12,189 nt of DNA, from contig JALWEK010000099.1 in assembly GCA_027014185.1 (NCBI GenBank), positions 1 to 12,189 on the forward strand, in the 5' to 3' direction. The position numbers were made by a program, and so were the translations under genes. Below the pieces are notes generated by a model. That model did no database searches. It worked only from the letters and a program-made list of their open reading frames with translations, and had not been told where the DNA came from. This DNA comes from Aquificaceae bacterium (GTDB lineage Bacteria > Aquificota > Aquificia > Aquificales > Aquificaceae). Each line of letters starts with the position of its first letter. Position 1 is the stretch's first letter. This document shows, piece by piece, positions 5,666 to 12,189 of this stretch.

Positions 5666-6667
5666 ATGGTAGAGATAGATGTTGATATAGACAAGAAGCT
5701 CGCAGAGCGGCTCAGAGAGGGGCTGGATATAAAACTCAAAAACTTCGGCGAAAAGGTCTATTTCCACAGCCCCGGATTTAAGCACTACGAGGTCGAGGAT
5801 TTTTCCATAAAGACCCCGCCCAGGTTCGTGGACATATCCGTTACGGGAAAGAGCTGTGAGCTCATGTGTGACCACTGTGCGAGCAAGATCCTATGGCACA
5901 TGATACCTGCCACAACACCGGAGGAACTCTGGAAGGTTTGCACAGACCTAAAATCCCAAGGAGTTACAGGAATTCTCATCTCCGGAGGTTCTGACAAGGA
6001 CGGCTACGTTCCCCTCTGGGACTTCTTCGACACTATGAGGGCTGTCAAGGAAGAGCTCGGTATGCTCGTCACCTGTCACGTGGGTCTCGTGGACGAAGAC
6101 TACGTGTCCGGCCTGAAAGAAGCTAATGTGGATGCCGTTCTCCTGGACATAATAGGAGATAACGAAACTATCTCCCAGGTTTACAAGCTACCCCACAGAA
6201 CGGTTGAGGACTACGACAGGTCTTTGAAGCTCCTCAAGGAGGCGGGTCTGAGGATAGTCCCTCACGTTATAATAGGCCTTCACTACGGAAAGATAAGAGG
6301 GGAGCGTTACGCTGTAGACATGATCTCCAAGTACGACCCTGACGCTCTGGTTCTCGTCGTTGTCATGCCTTACTACGGTAAGGCGAAGTTTCAGCTTCTC
6401 CCTCCACCTCAGGTTGAGGAGAGTGCCCAGATAGTTCTCCATGCTAGGAAGAGCATCCCGAACTCTCCGATAATGATCGGATGTGCAAGGCCTGCCGGTG
6501 CAGAGAGGGTCAAGTTCGATATCTACTCGATACTAGCGGGCGTGAACGGGATAGCGTTCCCCGCCGAAGGCGTTGTTTCCTACGCAAAATCCATAGGTTT
6601 GGAGCCCGTCCTCTCTCCAAGTTGCTGTTCAACGGTATTCTACGCTTTGGAGGGAATAGAGGTATAA
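5666..6667 (+). CDS. Radical SAM enzyme, probable LipS-type lipoyl synthase component
   Basis: This 333-residue protein has the radical SAM signature Cys64-x3-Cys68-x2-Cys71 (CELMCDHC) for the SAM-bound [4Fe-4S] cluster, followed by the SAM-binding strand GILISGGSD (102-110) and further TIM-barrel strands (MLVTCHVGLV, AVLLDIIGD, IVPHVIIGL). A C-terminal SPSCCS (317-322) offers Cys320-321 as possible ligands of a second cluster. It resembles biotin-synthase-related radical SAM proteins. Such genes next to lbpA have been described as LipS1/LipS2, the two-protein lipoyl synthase that inserts the two sulfur atoms into octanoyl-LbpA. Which of the two this is cannot be decided here, and the partner and the lipoate ligase are not in the window. 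The start ATG has AAAGGA about 8 nt upstream. The protein lacks the LipA N-terminal cysteine motif, so it is not classical LipA. Confidence 0.8.
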   Translation: MVEIDVDIDKKLAERLREGLDIKLKNFGEKVYFHSPGFKHYEVEDFSIKTPPRFVDISVTGKSCELMCDHCASKILWHMIPATTPEELWKVCTDLKSQGVTGILISGGSDKDGYVPLWDFFDTMRAVKEELGMLVTCHVGLVDEDYVSGLKEANVDAVLLDIIGDNETISQVYKLPHRTVEDYDRSLKLLKEAGLRIVPHVIIGLHYGKIRGERYAVDMISKYDPDALVLVVVMPYYGKAKFQLLPPPQVEESAQIVLHARKSIPNSPIMIGCARPAGAERVKFDIYSILAGVNGIAFPAEGVVSYAKSIGLEPVLSPSCCSTVFYALEGIEV

Positions 6668-6676
6668 GAAATCTGT

Positions 6677-6682
6677 TATACT
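6677..6682 (+). promoter_or_regulatory. Candidate -10 box of a leaderless glyA transcript
   Basis: TATACT ends 6 nt before the glyA ATG (6689), so transcription would start at or within a base or two of the start codon. No Shine-Dalgarno sequence exists in the gap. No good -35 hexamer is found 16-18 nt upstream, which weakens the promoter call. Confidence 0.35.
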
Positions 6683-6688
6683 TTTTCC

Positions 6689-7975
6689 ATGGAAAACCTG
6701 CTGAAAACCGATCCTGAAATATTTGAGGTCGTTGTTAAGGAGTACGAGAGACAGTTCTACCACCTCGAGCTGATAGCCTCCGAGAACTTCACCTCCCTCG
6801 CGGTTATGGAGGCTACCGGAAGCGTTCTTACCAACAAGTACGCCGAGGGGCTTCCGGGAAAGAGATACTACGGCGGGTGTGAGTTCGTAGATATAGCCGA
6901 GAACCTGGCTATAGAGAGAGCTAAGAAGCTCTTCGGTGCTGAGCACGCAAACGTCCAGCCTCATTCGGGATCCCAGGCAAACATGGCCGTTTACATGGCC
7001 GTTCTCGAGCCCGGGGATACCATAATGGGAATGAACCTAGCCCACGGAGGGCACCTGACCCACGGCGCTCCGGTGAACTTCTCGGGGAAGCTGTACAAGG
7101 TTGTCCAGTACGGGGTAAACCCGGAGACGGAGCTTATAGACTACGACGAACTCTACAAGCTCGCCAAGGAGCACAAACCGAAGCTGATAGTCGGCGGAGC
7201 CTCCGCCTACCCGAGGGTTATAGACTGGGCAAAGCTGAGGGAGATAGCGGATAAAGTGGGCGCTTATCTTATGGTGGACATGGCCCACTACGCGGGCTTG
7301 ATAGCGGCAGGAGAGTATCCTAATCCCGTTCCCTACTCGCACTTCGTAACCTCGACCACCCACAAGACCTTAAGAGGTCCGAGAAGCGGTTTTATCCTCT
7401 GCAAGTCAGAGTTTGCAAAGGTTATAGACAAATCCGTCTTCCCGGGCATTCAGGGTGGGCCGTTGATGCACGTTATAGCGGCCAAGGCTGTGGCCTTTAA
7501 AGAGGCCATGAGCGAGGAGTTCAAAGAGTATGCGAAACAGGTTATCCTCAACGCTAAGGTTATGGCCGAGGAGCTCATGAAGGAGGGCTTCAAGATCGTT
7601 ACCGGAGGGACCGATAGCCACATAGTCCTTGTGGATCTGAGGAACTTCGGCCTCACCGGGAAAGAGGTGGAGGAGACTCTCGGAAGGGCGAACATAACGG
7701 TGAACAAGAACGCCGTTCCCTTTGACCCTCAGAAGCCTTGGATAACGAGCGGTATAAGGATAGGCACCTCGGCCCTTACAACGAGGGGTATGAAGGAAGA
7801 AGAGATGAGAAGGATAGCAAGGATGATATCTGCTGTTGTAAAGAACATAGAGGACGATAAGATTATAGAGAGGGTGAAGGAGGAGGTTAAGGAGCTCTGC
7901 GAACAGTTCCCCCTTTACCCGGAGCTGAGGGAGAAGATAGATGAGCTTCGCAATAGCAAGGCAGCCGGTATTTGA
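6689..7975 (+). CDS. glyA: Serine hydroxymethyltransferase
   Basis: This PLP enzyme interconverts serine and glycine with transfer of a one-carbon unit to tetrahydrofolate, in the cytoplasm. It has 428 residues, normal for the family. Hallmarks: ELIASENF (27-34), [15 protein letters not shown] (49-63), the PLP-pocket segment PHSGSQAN (91-98), [11 protein letters not shown] (196-206), and the catalytic segment [12 protein letters not shown] (223-234) with Lys226 as the Schiff-base lysine. The N-terminus [13 protein letters not shown] aligns with family starts, so ATG 6689 is firm, yet no ribosome binding site precedes it. It lies 21 nt after the radical SAM gene and overlaps the EAL-HDOD gene by 35 nt. 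Its place beside a GcvH-like lipoate protein may be chance or reflect an old glycine cleavage neighbourhood. Confidence 0.97.
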   Translation: MENLLKTDPEIFEVVVKEYERQFYHLELIASENFTSLAVMEATGSVLTNKYAEGLPGKRYYGGCEFVDIAENLAIERAKKLFGAEHANVQPHSGSQANMAVYMAVLEPGDTIMGMNLAHGGHLTHGAPVNFSGKLYKVVQYGVNPETELIDYDELYKLAKEHKPKLIVGGASAYPRVIDWAKLREIADKVGAYLMVDMAHYAGLIAAGEYPNPVPYSHFVTSTTHKTLRGPRSGFILCKSEFAKVIDKSVFPGIQGGPLMHVIAAKAVAFKEAMSEEFKEYAKQVILNAKVMAEELMKEGFKIVTGGTDSHIVLVDLRNFGLTGKEVEETLGRANITVNKNAVPFDPQKPWITSGIRIGTSALTTRGMKEEEMRRIARMISAVVKNIEDDKIIERVKEEVKELCEQFPLYPELREKIDELRNSKAAGI

Positions 7976-9173
7976 TAAGGAAGGGGAGGTATTCGGATAC
8001 GAGGTTTACCTGAGGAGGACGGACGATCTCGAGAAGTACCCCGAGGACGTGCCTTACAACAAGGCTACCTTCATAATAGCCGAGCTTATAGCCGAGCTCG
8101 GTATAAAGAGGGTCTCCGATGGAAAAAGTATCTTCATAAACGTCACCCTTGATTCGCTCCTGAACAAGGTCCTCGATCTTCTACCCGCCGAGAAGGTGGT
8201 GTTCGAGCTCATCCCTTCCCAGATAGACGTCGGTAAGACGCTGATAAACAGCATCCTGAAGAGGATAGACGATCTCAAGGAACAGGGCGCTATGGTAGCC
8301 ATCACGGAGCAGCTATACTCGGGCAAGTTCGTTGAACTGCTCCACAAGGCACACATGGTGGAGTTTACGGTATCGAGCGTGGACGAGGGAAAGGCCTCAG
8401 CTGTGAGGAGGAACAACAAGAAGGTTCTTATAACTCGGATAGAGACCGACGAGGATTACCAGAAGGCCCTGCCGCTCGGTGATCTATTCGAGGGAAATCT
8501 TCTCGGGAAGCCCACCATAGTGAAGGAGTTCGAGATAGCTCCCTTTTTGAAGAGCACCCTGATGAGGATGATAGCGGCTCTCAACACCGTCCAGAGCATA
8601 AAAGACTTCGCAAAGATAATAGCGAGCGACGTCGGTATGTCCGCCAAGCTGCTGAGGTTTGTGAACTCAGCCTACTTTGCCAAGAGAAAGGAGATAAAGG
8701 ACATAGTCCAGGCCTGCGCCTACCTGGGAATGGAGAATTTAAAGAAGTTCACACTACTCATTGCAACCAACGATTACGTTGCCGTTGAGAACCCATACCT
8801 TTGGAAGAAGTCCCTGATAAGAGCCATACTGGCCGAGGAGCTCGCCAGGAGAGAAAACCCTCAGATCGCTAACGAGGCGTACCTGGCCGGGCTCTTTTCC
8901 CTGATAGATAGGATACTCGGCGTTGACAAGATAGAGTTCCTTAGGGAGGTAAACATAGACAAGGAGATAATAGAGGCGTACACTGGAGCGAACGAGGAGC
9001 TAAGCACCATTTTGCAGGAAGCTTACATACTCGAGGAAGCCCTCGAGATAGGAGGAAGCAGGCTAGACAGGGTTGTTGAGGAGTTCTCTTCGAAGCTGAA
9101 CATGAACCCTTACGAACTGAAGAACCTGCTCCTGGACGCCCAAATGAAGGCGGAGGAGATACTGAAGATCTAA
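7941..9173 (+). CDS. EAL-HDOD signalling protein with degenerate EAL domain (YuxH type)
   Basis: This 410-residue cytoplasmic protein joins an N-terminal EAL-like domain (about 1-195) to a C-terminal HDOD domain (about 205-400). The start [21 protein letters not shown] is typical of YuxH-like proteins and fixes ATG 7941, inside the end of glyA. The EAL motif is replaced by EVYLR (21-25), and the catalytic aspartate pair (DDFG) is missing, with [10 protein letters not shown] at that place. The late EAL-domain motif survives as [12 protein letters not shown] (180-191). Cyclic-di-GMP hydrolysis is therefore unlikely. The HDOD core is visible in [25 protein letters not shown] (about 222-246) and [14 protein letters not shown] (257-270). 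Such proteins act in signalling and protein interaction; the target here is unknown. The stop codon overlaps that of the convergent rhodanese gene. Confidence 0.9.
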   Translation: MSFAIARQPVFDKEGEVFGYEVYLRRTDDLEKYPEDVPYNKATFIIAELIAELGIKRVSDGKSIFINVTLDSLLNKVLDLLPAEKVVFELIPSQIDVGKTLINSILKRIDDLKEQGAMVAITEQLYSGKFVELLHKAHMVEFTVSSVDEGKASAVRRNNKKVLITRIETDEDYQKALPLGDLFEGNLLGKPTIVKEFEIAPFLKSTLMRMIAALNTVQSIKDFAKIIASDVGMSAKLLRFVNSAYFAKRKEIKDIVQACAYLGMENLKKFTLLIATNDYVAVENPYLWKKSLIRAILAEELARRENPQIANEAYLAGLFSLIDRILGVDKIEFLREVNIDKEIIEAYTGANEELSTILQEAYILEEALEIGGSRLDRVVEEFSSKLNMNPYELKNLLLDAQMKAEEILKI

Positions 9174-9490
9174 GCTGCCCCGGATTCCTTCTCGTAAGGC
9201 CAGGTTATTATGCCACCGGCTAGGTTGTAGGCCTCGTACCCGAGCTGCCTTAAGAAGTATGTAGCGAAAGCGCTCCTTTCTCCGCTCCTGCAGTAAACTA
9301 TATACTTCTTATCCTTAGGAAGCTCGTTGTACTTGAACCTGAGCTCATCTAGAGGTATGAAGAGCGAGTTGGGTATCCTGAGCTGAAAGTGCTCTGGTGG
9401 GGTCCTCACATCGAGGAGGACGACCTTATCTCCTTCTTCCTCAAGTATCTTCTTAGCCTCTTCTGGCGTCACTTCCGGCACACTGAACAT
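9170..9490 (-). CDS. Single-domain rhodanese-like sulfurtransferase
   Basis: This 106-residue protein without a signal peptide has the rhodanese fold markers: [28 protein letters not shown] (23-50), and the active-site loop CRSGERSA (67-74) with Cys67 as persulfide-forming residue, followed by LAGGIITWP (89-97). The loop has the CxxGxRS pattern of thiosulfate sulfurtransferase/PspE/GlpE-like enzymes rather than a phosphatase loop. The start ATG has GGAGG 6 nt upstream, inside panD, and the reading frames overlap by 38 nt. Its stop (TAG) overlaps the stop of the plus-strand EAL-HDOD gene. It could feed sulfur into the sHdr/DsrE relay encoded on the opposite strand, but this is inference; it is transcribed with panD. 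Confidence 0.92.
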   Translation of the reverse strand: MFSVPEVTPEEAKKILEEEGDKVVLLDVRTPPEHFQLRIPNSLFIPLDELRFKYNELPKDKKYIVYCRSGERSAFATYFLRQLGYEAYNLAGGIITWPYEKESGAA

Positions 9491-9863
9491 CTTCTTCCTC
9501 CATAGATCTTTTGACCGCCTTGATCCTGTTGCTGGAGTCCACGTAAACGAGCTTTGGTGCGTAGAACTCTAGCTCCTTCTCATCGTAGTCCGCGTAAGAG
9601 GCTATTATTATTAGATCACCCTTAGCACCGAGCCTGGCGGCTGCACCGTTCAGACGGACGGTGCCCGAGTATCTCGGAGCAGGTATAACGTAGGTGGTGA
9701 ATCTGTCTCCTGTATTTATGTTGTACACGTCTATCTTCTCAAAGGGTATCAAGTCCGCGGCTTCCATAAGCTCAAGGTCTAAAGATAGGCTCCCCTCGTA
9801 GTGAAGATCCGCGTCGGTTACGGTCAGCCTGTGGATCTTCGATTTGAGCATCTGTCTTCTCAA
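9453..9863 (-). CDS. panD: Aspartate 1-decarboxylase
   Basis: PanD makes beta-alanine from L-aspartate for pantothenate and CoA synthesis; it is a pyruvoyl enzyme made by self-cleavage of a pro-protein. The cleavage site is visible in HYEGSLSLD, between Gly24 and Ser25, and the partner residues Lys9, Arg54, Thr57, Tyr58 and Asn72 (TVRLNGAAA) all fall at the E. coli PanD positions if translation starts at TTG 9863. That start also has GGAGG 8 nt upstream, whereas ATG 9851 would be 20 nt away and shift the numbering by four. The 136-residue length is about ten more than usual; the extra hydrophilic C-terminal tail overlaps the start of the rhodanese gene and is probably not essential to the fold. 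Confidence 0.95.
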   Translation of the reverse strand: MRRQMLKSKIHRLTVTDADLHYEGSLSLDLELMEAADLIPFEKIDVYNINTGDRFTTYVIPAPRYSGTVRLNGAAARLGAKGDLIIIASYADYDEKELEFYAPKLVYVDSSNRIKAVKRSMEEEDVQCAGSDARRG

Positions 9864-9871
9864 CTCTCACA

Positions 9872-9876
9872 CCTCC
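9872..9876 (-). promoter_or_regulatory. Ribosome binding site selecting the TTG start of panD
   Basis: On the minus strand the core GGAGG, inside AGGAGGTG, lies 8 nt before the TTG at 9863 and 20 nt before the first in-frame ATG. It therefore supports the rare TTG start. Confidence 0.7.
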
Positions 9877-9887
9877 TATTGAGCAGA

Positions 9888-9914
9888 TTAATAATATAAG
9901 AAAATCCTTATTAA
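9888..9914 (-). promoter_or_regulatory. AT-rich imperfect inverted repeat before panD, possible promoter
   Basis: The 42 bases between the DUF72 stop and the panD ribosome binding site are almost pure A/T, unlike the genes around. TTAATA (9888-9893) and TATTAA (9909-9914) form inverted ends, and ATAAG/CTTAT can pair inside. On the minus strand TATTAT (9891-9896) could be a -10 box, without a clear -35. The element may be a weak terminator after DUF72, a promoter for panD-rhodanese, or both. Confidence 0.3.
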
Positions 9915-9918
9915 TTTT

Positions 9919-10749
9919 CTACTCCCACAGCCTGCCTGAGAAGGTGGCTCTCAATCCCTTCGGGATATCCACCTCCTCACCGAACATCTCCTTCAGCTGC
10001 AGGGCGTTCAGCGCTCCCTTGCCCCTGTAGTGGTTGTTGAAGAAGACGTAGGTATCCTTACCCTCGTAAATCCTCATGATCTTCTCCTTTATTTCGCTTA
10101 GCTCAGCCTCAGAGTACAGGTAGTCGTATCTCTCGTAAGCCTCCTCGTGCTCATGCCACCTTTCGTAGTTCCTCCCGTGGAGCCGTACGTAGTTGAAGCT
10201 TCCCACCGACCTCCAAGGACCTACGAGAAGGCCCTTAACCTTGGGAGCGTCAACGTTTACAAGAACGAAGCCCAGATTTTCTATCTCCTCTATAACCTGC
10301 GGCCTTCCCCAGCTCCTGTTCCTCAGCTCCGCAGCCCTGTCTATCCCCTCAAAGGAGGAGGAGAGCTTTTTCAGATATTCGAGGTTCTCCGCTGAAAACT
10401 GAAAGCTCTGTGGAAACTGGAAAAGTAGAGCTATGAACCTTTTCTCCTCTTCAAGGAGCGGTTTTATCCCTTCCAGAAATCTCCTTACATCCTTCTCCGA
10501 GTAATTCCTCTCATGGGTAAAAACCCTGTTGGCTTTTACGGAAAACCTTAGTCTTTTAGTCTTATCGAGGAAGCTCTCGAAGGTGTAAGTGTGGGGCATA
10601 GAGTAGAAGGTGTAGTTTACCTCGAGAACGTCGAAGAACTTCTCGTAATAGGTTATCAGCTGGGATTGATCTATGGAGGAGGGGTAGAAGGTCCCCCTCC
10701 AGTCTTTATAGGAGAAGCCGCTGCACCCTACGTATATGTTTCTTTTCAC
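9919..10749 (-). CDS. DUF72 (YecE-like) family protein
   Basis: This 276-residue cytoplasmic protein belongs to the DUF72/YecE family, a TIM-barrel-like family whose function is not established. Typical elements are [19 protein letters not shown] (5-23), the segment [11 protein letters not shown] (42-52), [12 protein letters not shown] (68-79), [29 protein letters not shown], and the late [15 protein letters not shown] (about 235-249). The length is normal. The start is GTG at 10749, in the overlap GTGA with the atpA stop; no ribosome binding site is seen, so translation should depend on re-initiation after atpA. The next gene, panD, follows after an AT-rich gap. No link between ATP synthase and this family is known to me; co-transcription may be all they share. 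Confidence 0.93.
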   Translation of the reverse strand: MKRNIYVGCSGFSYKDWRGTFYPSSIDQSQLITYYEKFFDVLEVNYTFYSMPHTYTFESFLDKTKRLRFSVKANRVFTHERNYSEKDVRRFLEGIKPLLEEEKRFIALLFQFPQSFQFSAENLEYLKKLSSSFEGIDRAAELRNRSWGRPQVIEEIENLGFVLVNVDAPKVKGLLVGPWRSVGSFNYVRLHGRNYERWHEHEEAYERYDYLYSEAELSEIKEKIMRIYEGKDTYVFFNNHYRGKGALNALQLKEMFGEEVDIPKGLRATFSGRLWE

Positions 10750-12113
10750 GGAACGAACTTGGACTTGAAGGTATCCAGGGCCTCCTTGATCTTCTTCTTG
10801 AGCTCGTCATTGAGGGCCTTCTTCTCCCTTATCTCCTGGAGTATGTCGGGTCTTTCGTGGTCGAGGAAGGCGTAGAGCTCCTTCTCGAACTTCCTGACGG
10901 CCTCTACTGGTAGGTCATCTAGGTATCCGTTCGTTCCCGCAAATATTGCCACAATCTGCTTCTCAACTGGGAGGGGGTTGTAGGGCTCCTGCTTGAGGAG
11001 TTCCACAAGCCTCATACCCCTGTTTATCGTCTGCTGTGTGGCCTTGTCGAGCTCTGAGGCGAACTGAACGAAGGCCTCAAGCTCCCTGAACTGGGCCAGA
11101 TCCAGTCTCAGGGTTCCCGCAACCTGCTTCATCGCCTTTATCTGGGCCGCTCCTCCGACCCTGGAGACCGAAAGACCAACGTTTATCGCAGGCCTAACGC
11201 CTTTGTTAAAGAGGTCAGGTTCAAGATATATCTGGCCGTCGGTTATCGAGATAACGTTCGTGGGAATGTAGGCGGCCACGTCCCCAGCCTTGGTCTCGAT
11301 TATGGGAAGCGCCGTGAGGGAACCTCCTCCGAGGTCGTCATTGAGCTTTGCGGCCCTCTCTAGGAGCCTCGAGTGGAGGTAGAAGACGTCTCCTGGATAC
11401 GCTTCCCTTCCGGGAGGCCTTCTCATGAGGAGTGAGAGCTGTCTGTATGCTTCTGCATGCTTGGAGAGGTCGTCGTAAACGACGAGAGCGTGCTTGCCGT
11501 TGTCCCTGAAGTACTCTCCTATGGTACAGCCAACGAAGGGTGCAAGGTACTGGAGGGATGCAGGATCCGTTGCCGATGCAACTACAACGGTTGTGTACTC
11601 CATCGCTCCCTCTTTCTCGAGGAGCTCTATTATCCTCGCGGTGGTGGATCTCTTCTGACCTATGGCAACGTATATGCAGTAAACGTCCGTGTCCCTCTGG
11701 TTGAGTATCGTGTCTATACAGATGGTCGTCTTACCGGTTGCCCTGTCCCCGATTATCAGCTCCCTCTGACCCCTTCCTATAGGGATCATCGAGTCTATCG
11801 CCTTTATTCCAGTCTGAAGGGGTTCGTGAACGGGTTTCCTCGCCACGACGCCCGGAGCGATCTTCTCGACGGGGGACAAGTACTCGTACTCTATGGGACC
11901 CTTTCCGTCTAAAGGCTCTCCGAGGGCGTTTATAACCCTTCCCACAAGGCCCATACCAACGGGGGCCGAGAGTATCTGATTGGTCCTTCTAACTATCGAT
12001 CCTTCCCTTATGCCCGACTCACTTCCGAGTATTATCAGACCCACGTTGTCCTCTTCCAGGTTGAAGGCAAGGCCCTTCTCTCCGCCCACGAACTCGACAA
12101 CCTCCATAACCAT
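10746..12113 (-). CDS. atpA: F1 ATP synthase alpha subunit, body of the gene (upstream in-frame stop)
   Basis: AtpA is the non-catalytic nucleotide-binding subunit of the F1 sector, at the cytoplasmic face of the membrane. The 455 codons from ATG 12113 cover nearly all of the family: the end of the beta-barrel domain ([16 protein letters not shown], 15-30), the Walker A loop GDRATGKT (122-129), the signature [14 protein letters not shown] with the arginine finger, and the C-terminal helical domain. Usual length is about 500, so roughly 50 N-terminal residues are missing from this frame. They are in fact encoded in the same frame upstream, but a TAG at 12129-12131 interrupts. The true start lies beyond the window. 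The Walker A loop has Ala where most alpha subunits have Gln. The gene overlaps DUF72 by 4 nt and is not followed by atpG, unlike the common atp operon. Confidence 0.92.
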   Translation of the reverse strand: MVMEVVEFVGGEKGLAFNLEEDNVGLIILGSESGIREGSIVRRTNQILSAPVGMGLVGRVINALGEPLDGKGPIEYEYLSPVEKIAPGVVARKPVHEPLQTGIKAIDSMIPIGRGQRELIIGDRATGKTTICIDTILNQRDTDVYCIYVAIGQKRSTTARIIELLEKEGAMEYTTVVVASATDPASLQYLAPFVGCTIGEYFRDNGKHALVVYDDLSKHAEAYRQLSLLMRRPPGREAYPGDVFYLHSRLLERAAKLNDDLGGGSLTALPIIETKAGDVAAYIPTNVISITDGQIYLEPDLFNKGVRPAINVGLSVSRVGGAAQIKAMKQVAGTLRLDLAQFRELEAFVQFASELDKATQQTINRGMRLVELLKQEPYNPLPVEKQIVAIFAGTNGYLDDLPVEAVRKFEKELYAFLDHERPDILQEIREKKALNDELKKKIKEALDTFKSKFVP

Positions 12114-12188
12114 AACGTTTTCGAGTCCCTAGGCTCTAGCGACGCCGTCTCCCACGTAATAGACGACGCCCACTTCTTCCATCTTCGC
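12114..12188 (-). pseudogene. atpA: 5' part of atpA separated by an in-frame TAG
   Basis: Read in the atpA frame, these bases give AKMEEVGVVYYVGDGVARA, then TAG (12129-12131), then GLENV leading into MVMEVVEF. This is ordinary AtpA sequence (EVG..YVGDGVARA-x-GLENVM), and the stop stands where relatives have Tyr or another ring residue. One base change (TAC or TAT to TAG) explains it. No frameshift is present. Because alpha subunit is essential for ATP synthase, a sequencing or assembly error is the simplest explanation; a real nonsense mutation, stop readthrough or a second intact atpA copy are alternatives. Confidence 0.75.
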
Positions 12189-12189
12189 T

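Noticed and set aside
5666..6667. Classical lipoyl synthase LipA or biotin synthase BioB
   Set aside because: The LipA N-terminal cysteine motif and the C-terminal RSSY serine motif are absent, and the context is lipoate rather than biotin.
10867..11750. Ala in place of Gln in the AtpA Walker A loop (GDRATGKT) as a sign of lost function
   Set aside because: The lysine and threonine needed for nucleotide binding are present; variation at this position may be tolerated, so it is noted only within the gene entry.
11457..11912. A plus-strand open frame of 151 codons inside atpA
   Set aside because: It is opposite to the strongly conserved atpA body; its translation shows no domain.
1..12189. 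CRISPR arrays, tRNA or rRNA genes, insertion sequences, integrases, phage genes
   Set aside because: No spaced direct repeats, no cloverleaf sequences and no transposase or recombinase motifs were seen; gaps between genes are at most about 62 bases.

Overview
The window looks like a chromosomal segment of a thermophilic, sulfur-oxidising bacterium, most likely of the Aquificota (Aquificaceae-like). The reasons are a tightly packed layout with overlapping genes, heavy use of AGG/AGA for arginine and ATA for isoleucine, charge-rich proteins, strong AGGAGGT ribosome binding sites, and an sHdr-type sulfur oxidation operon next to ordinary bacterial genes (glyA, panD, F-type atpA). The genus cannot be fixed from the sequence alone.

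Plus strand, 1 to about 6667: one operon-like run encodes the sulfur-oxidising heterodisulfide-reductase-like (sHdr) system. The order is sHdrB1 (5' end outside the window), sHdrA, the conserved cysteine-free 'Hyp' protein, sHdrC2, sHdrB2, a DsrE-family sulfur carrier, a GcvH-like lipoate-binding protein (LbpA), and a radical SAM enzyme that probably inserts sulfur to make lipoate on LbpA. sHdrC1 is expected just left of the window. In the current model of this pathway, sulfane sulfur carried by DsrE/TusA-type proteins is oxidised in the cytoplasm by the Fe-S/FAD sHdr complex, with lipoate on LbpA as cofactor, and the radical SAM enzyme supplies that lipoate. Two hairpins with identical arms (GGGGCC/GGCCCC) bracket the sHdrA-to-lbpA block.

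Plus strand, 6689 to 9173: glyA (serine hydroxymethyltransferase) begins 21 nt after the radical SAM gene. It has no visible Shine-Dalgarno sequence but a TATACT box 6 nt before its ATG, which suggests a leaderless transcript. Its 3' end overlaps by 35 nt a gene for a YuxH-type EAL-HDOD signalling protein whose EAL domain has lost its catalytic motifs.

Minus strand, 12189 down to 9170: the order of transcription is atpA (F1 ATP synthase alpha), a DUF72 protein, panD (aspartate 1-decarboxylase) and a single-domain rhodanese, with overlaps of 4 nt (atpA/DUF72) and 38 nt (panD/rhodanese). The run meets the plus-strand operon tail to tail with stop codons overlapping in the tetranucleotide CTAA. 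The most surprising observation is an in-frame TAG in the N-terminal part of atpA (12129-12131), at a place where the family normally has an aromatic or histidine residue. It separates 20 readable AtpA codons at the window edge from the otherwise intact 455-codon body.

No tRNA, rRNA, CRISPR array, insertion sequence or integrase was found. No gene-free stretch exceeds about 62 bases.
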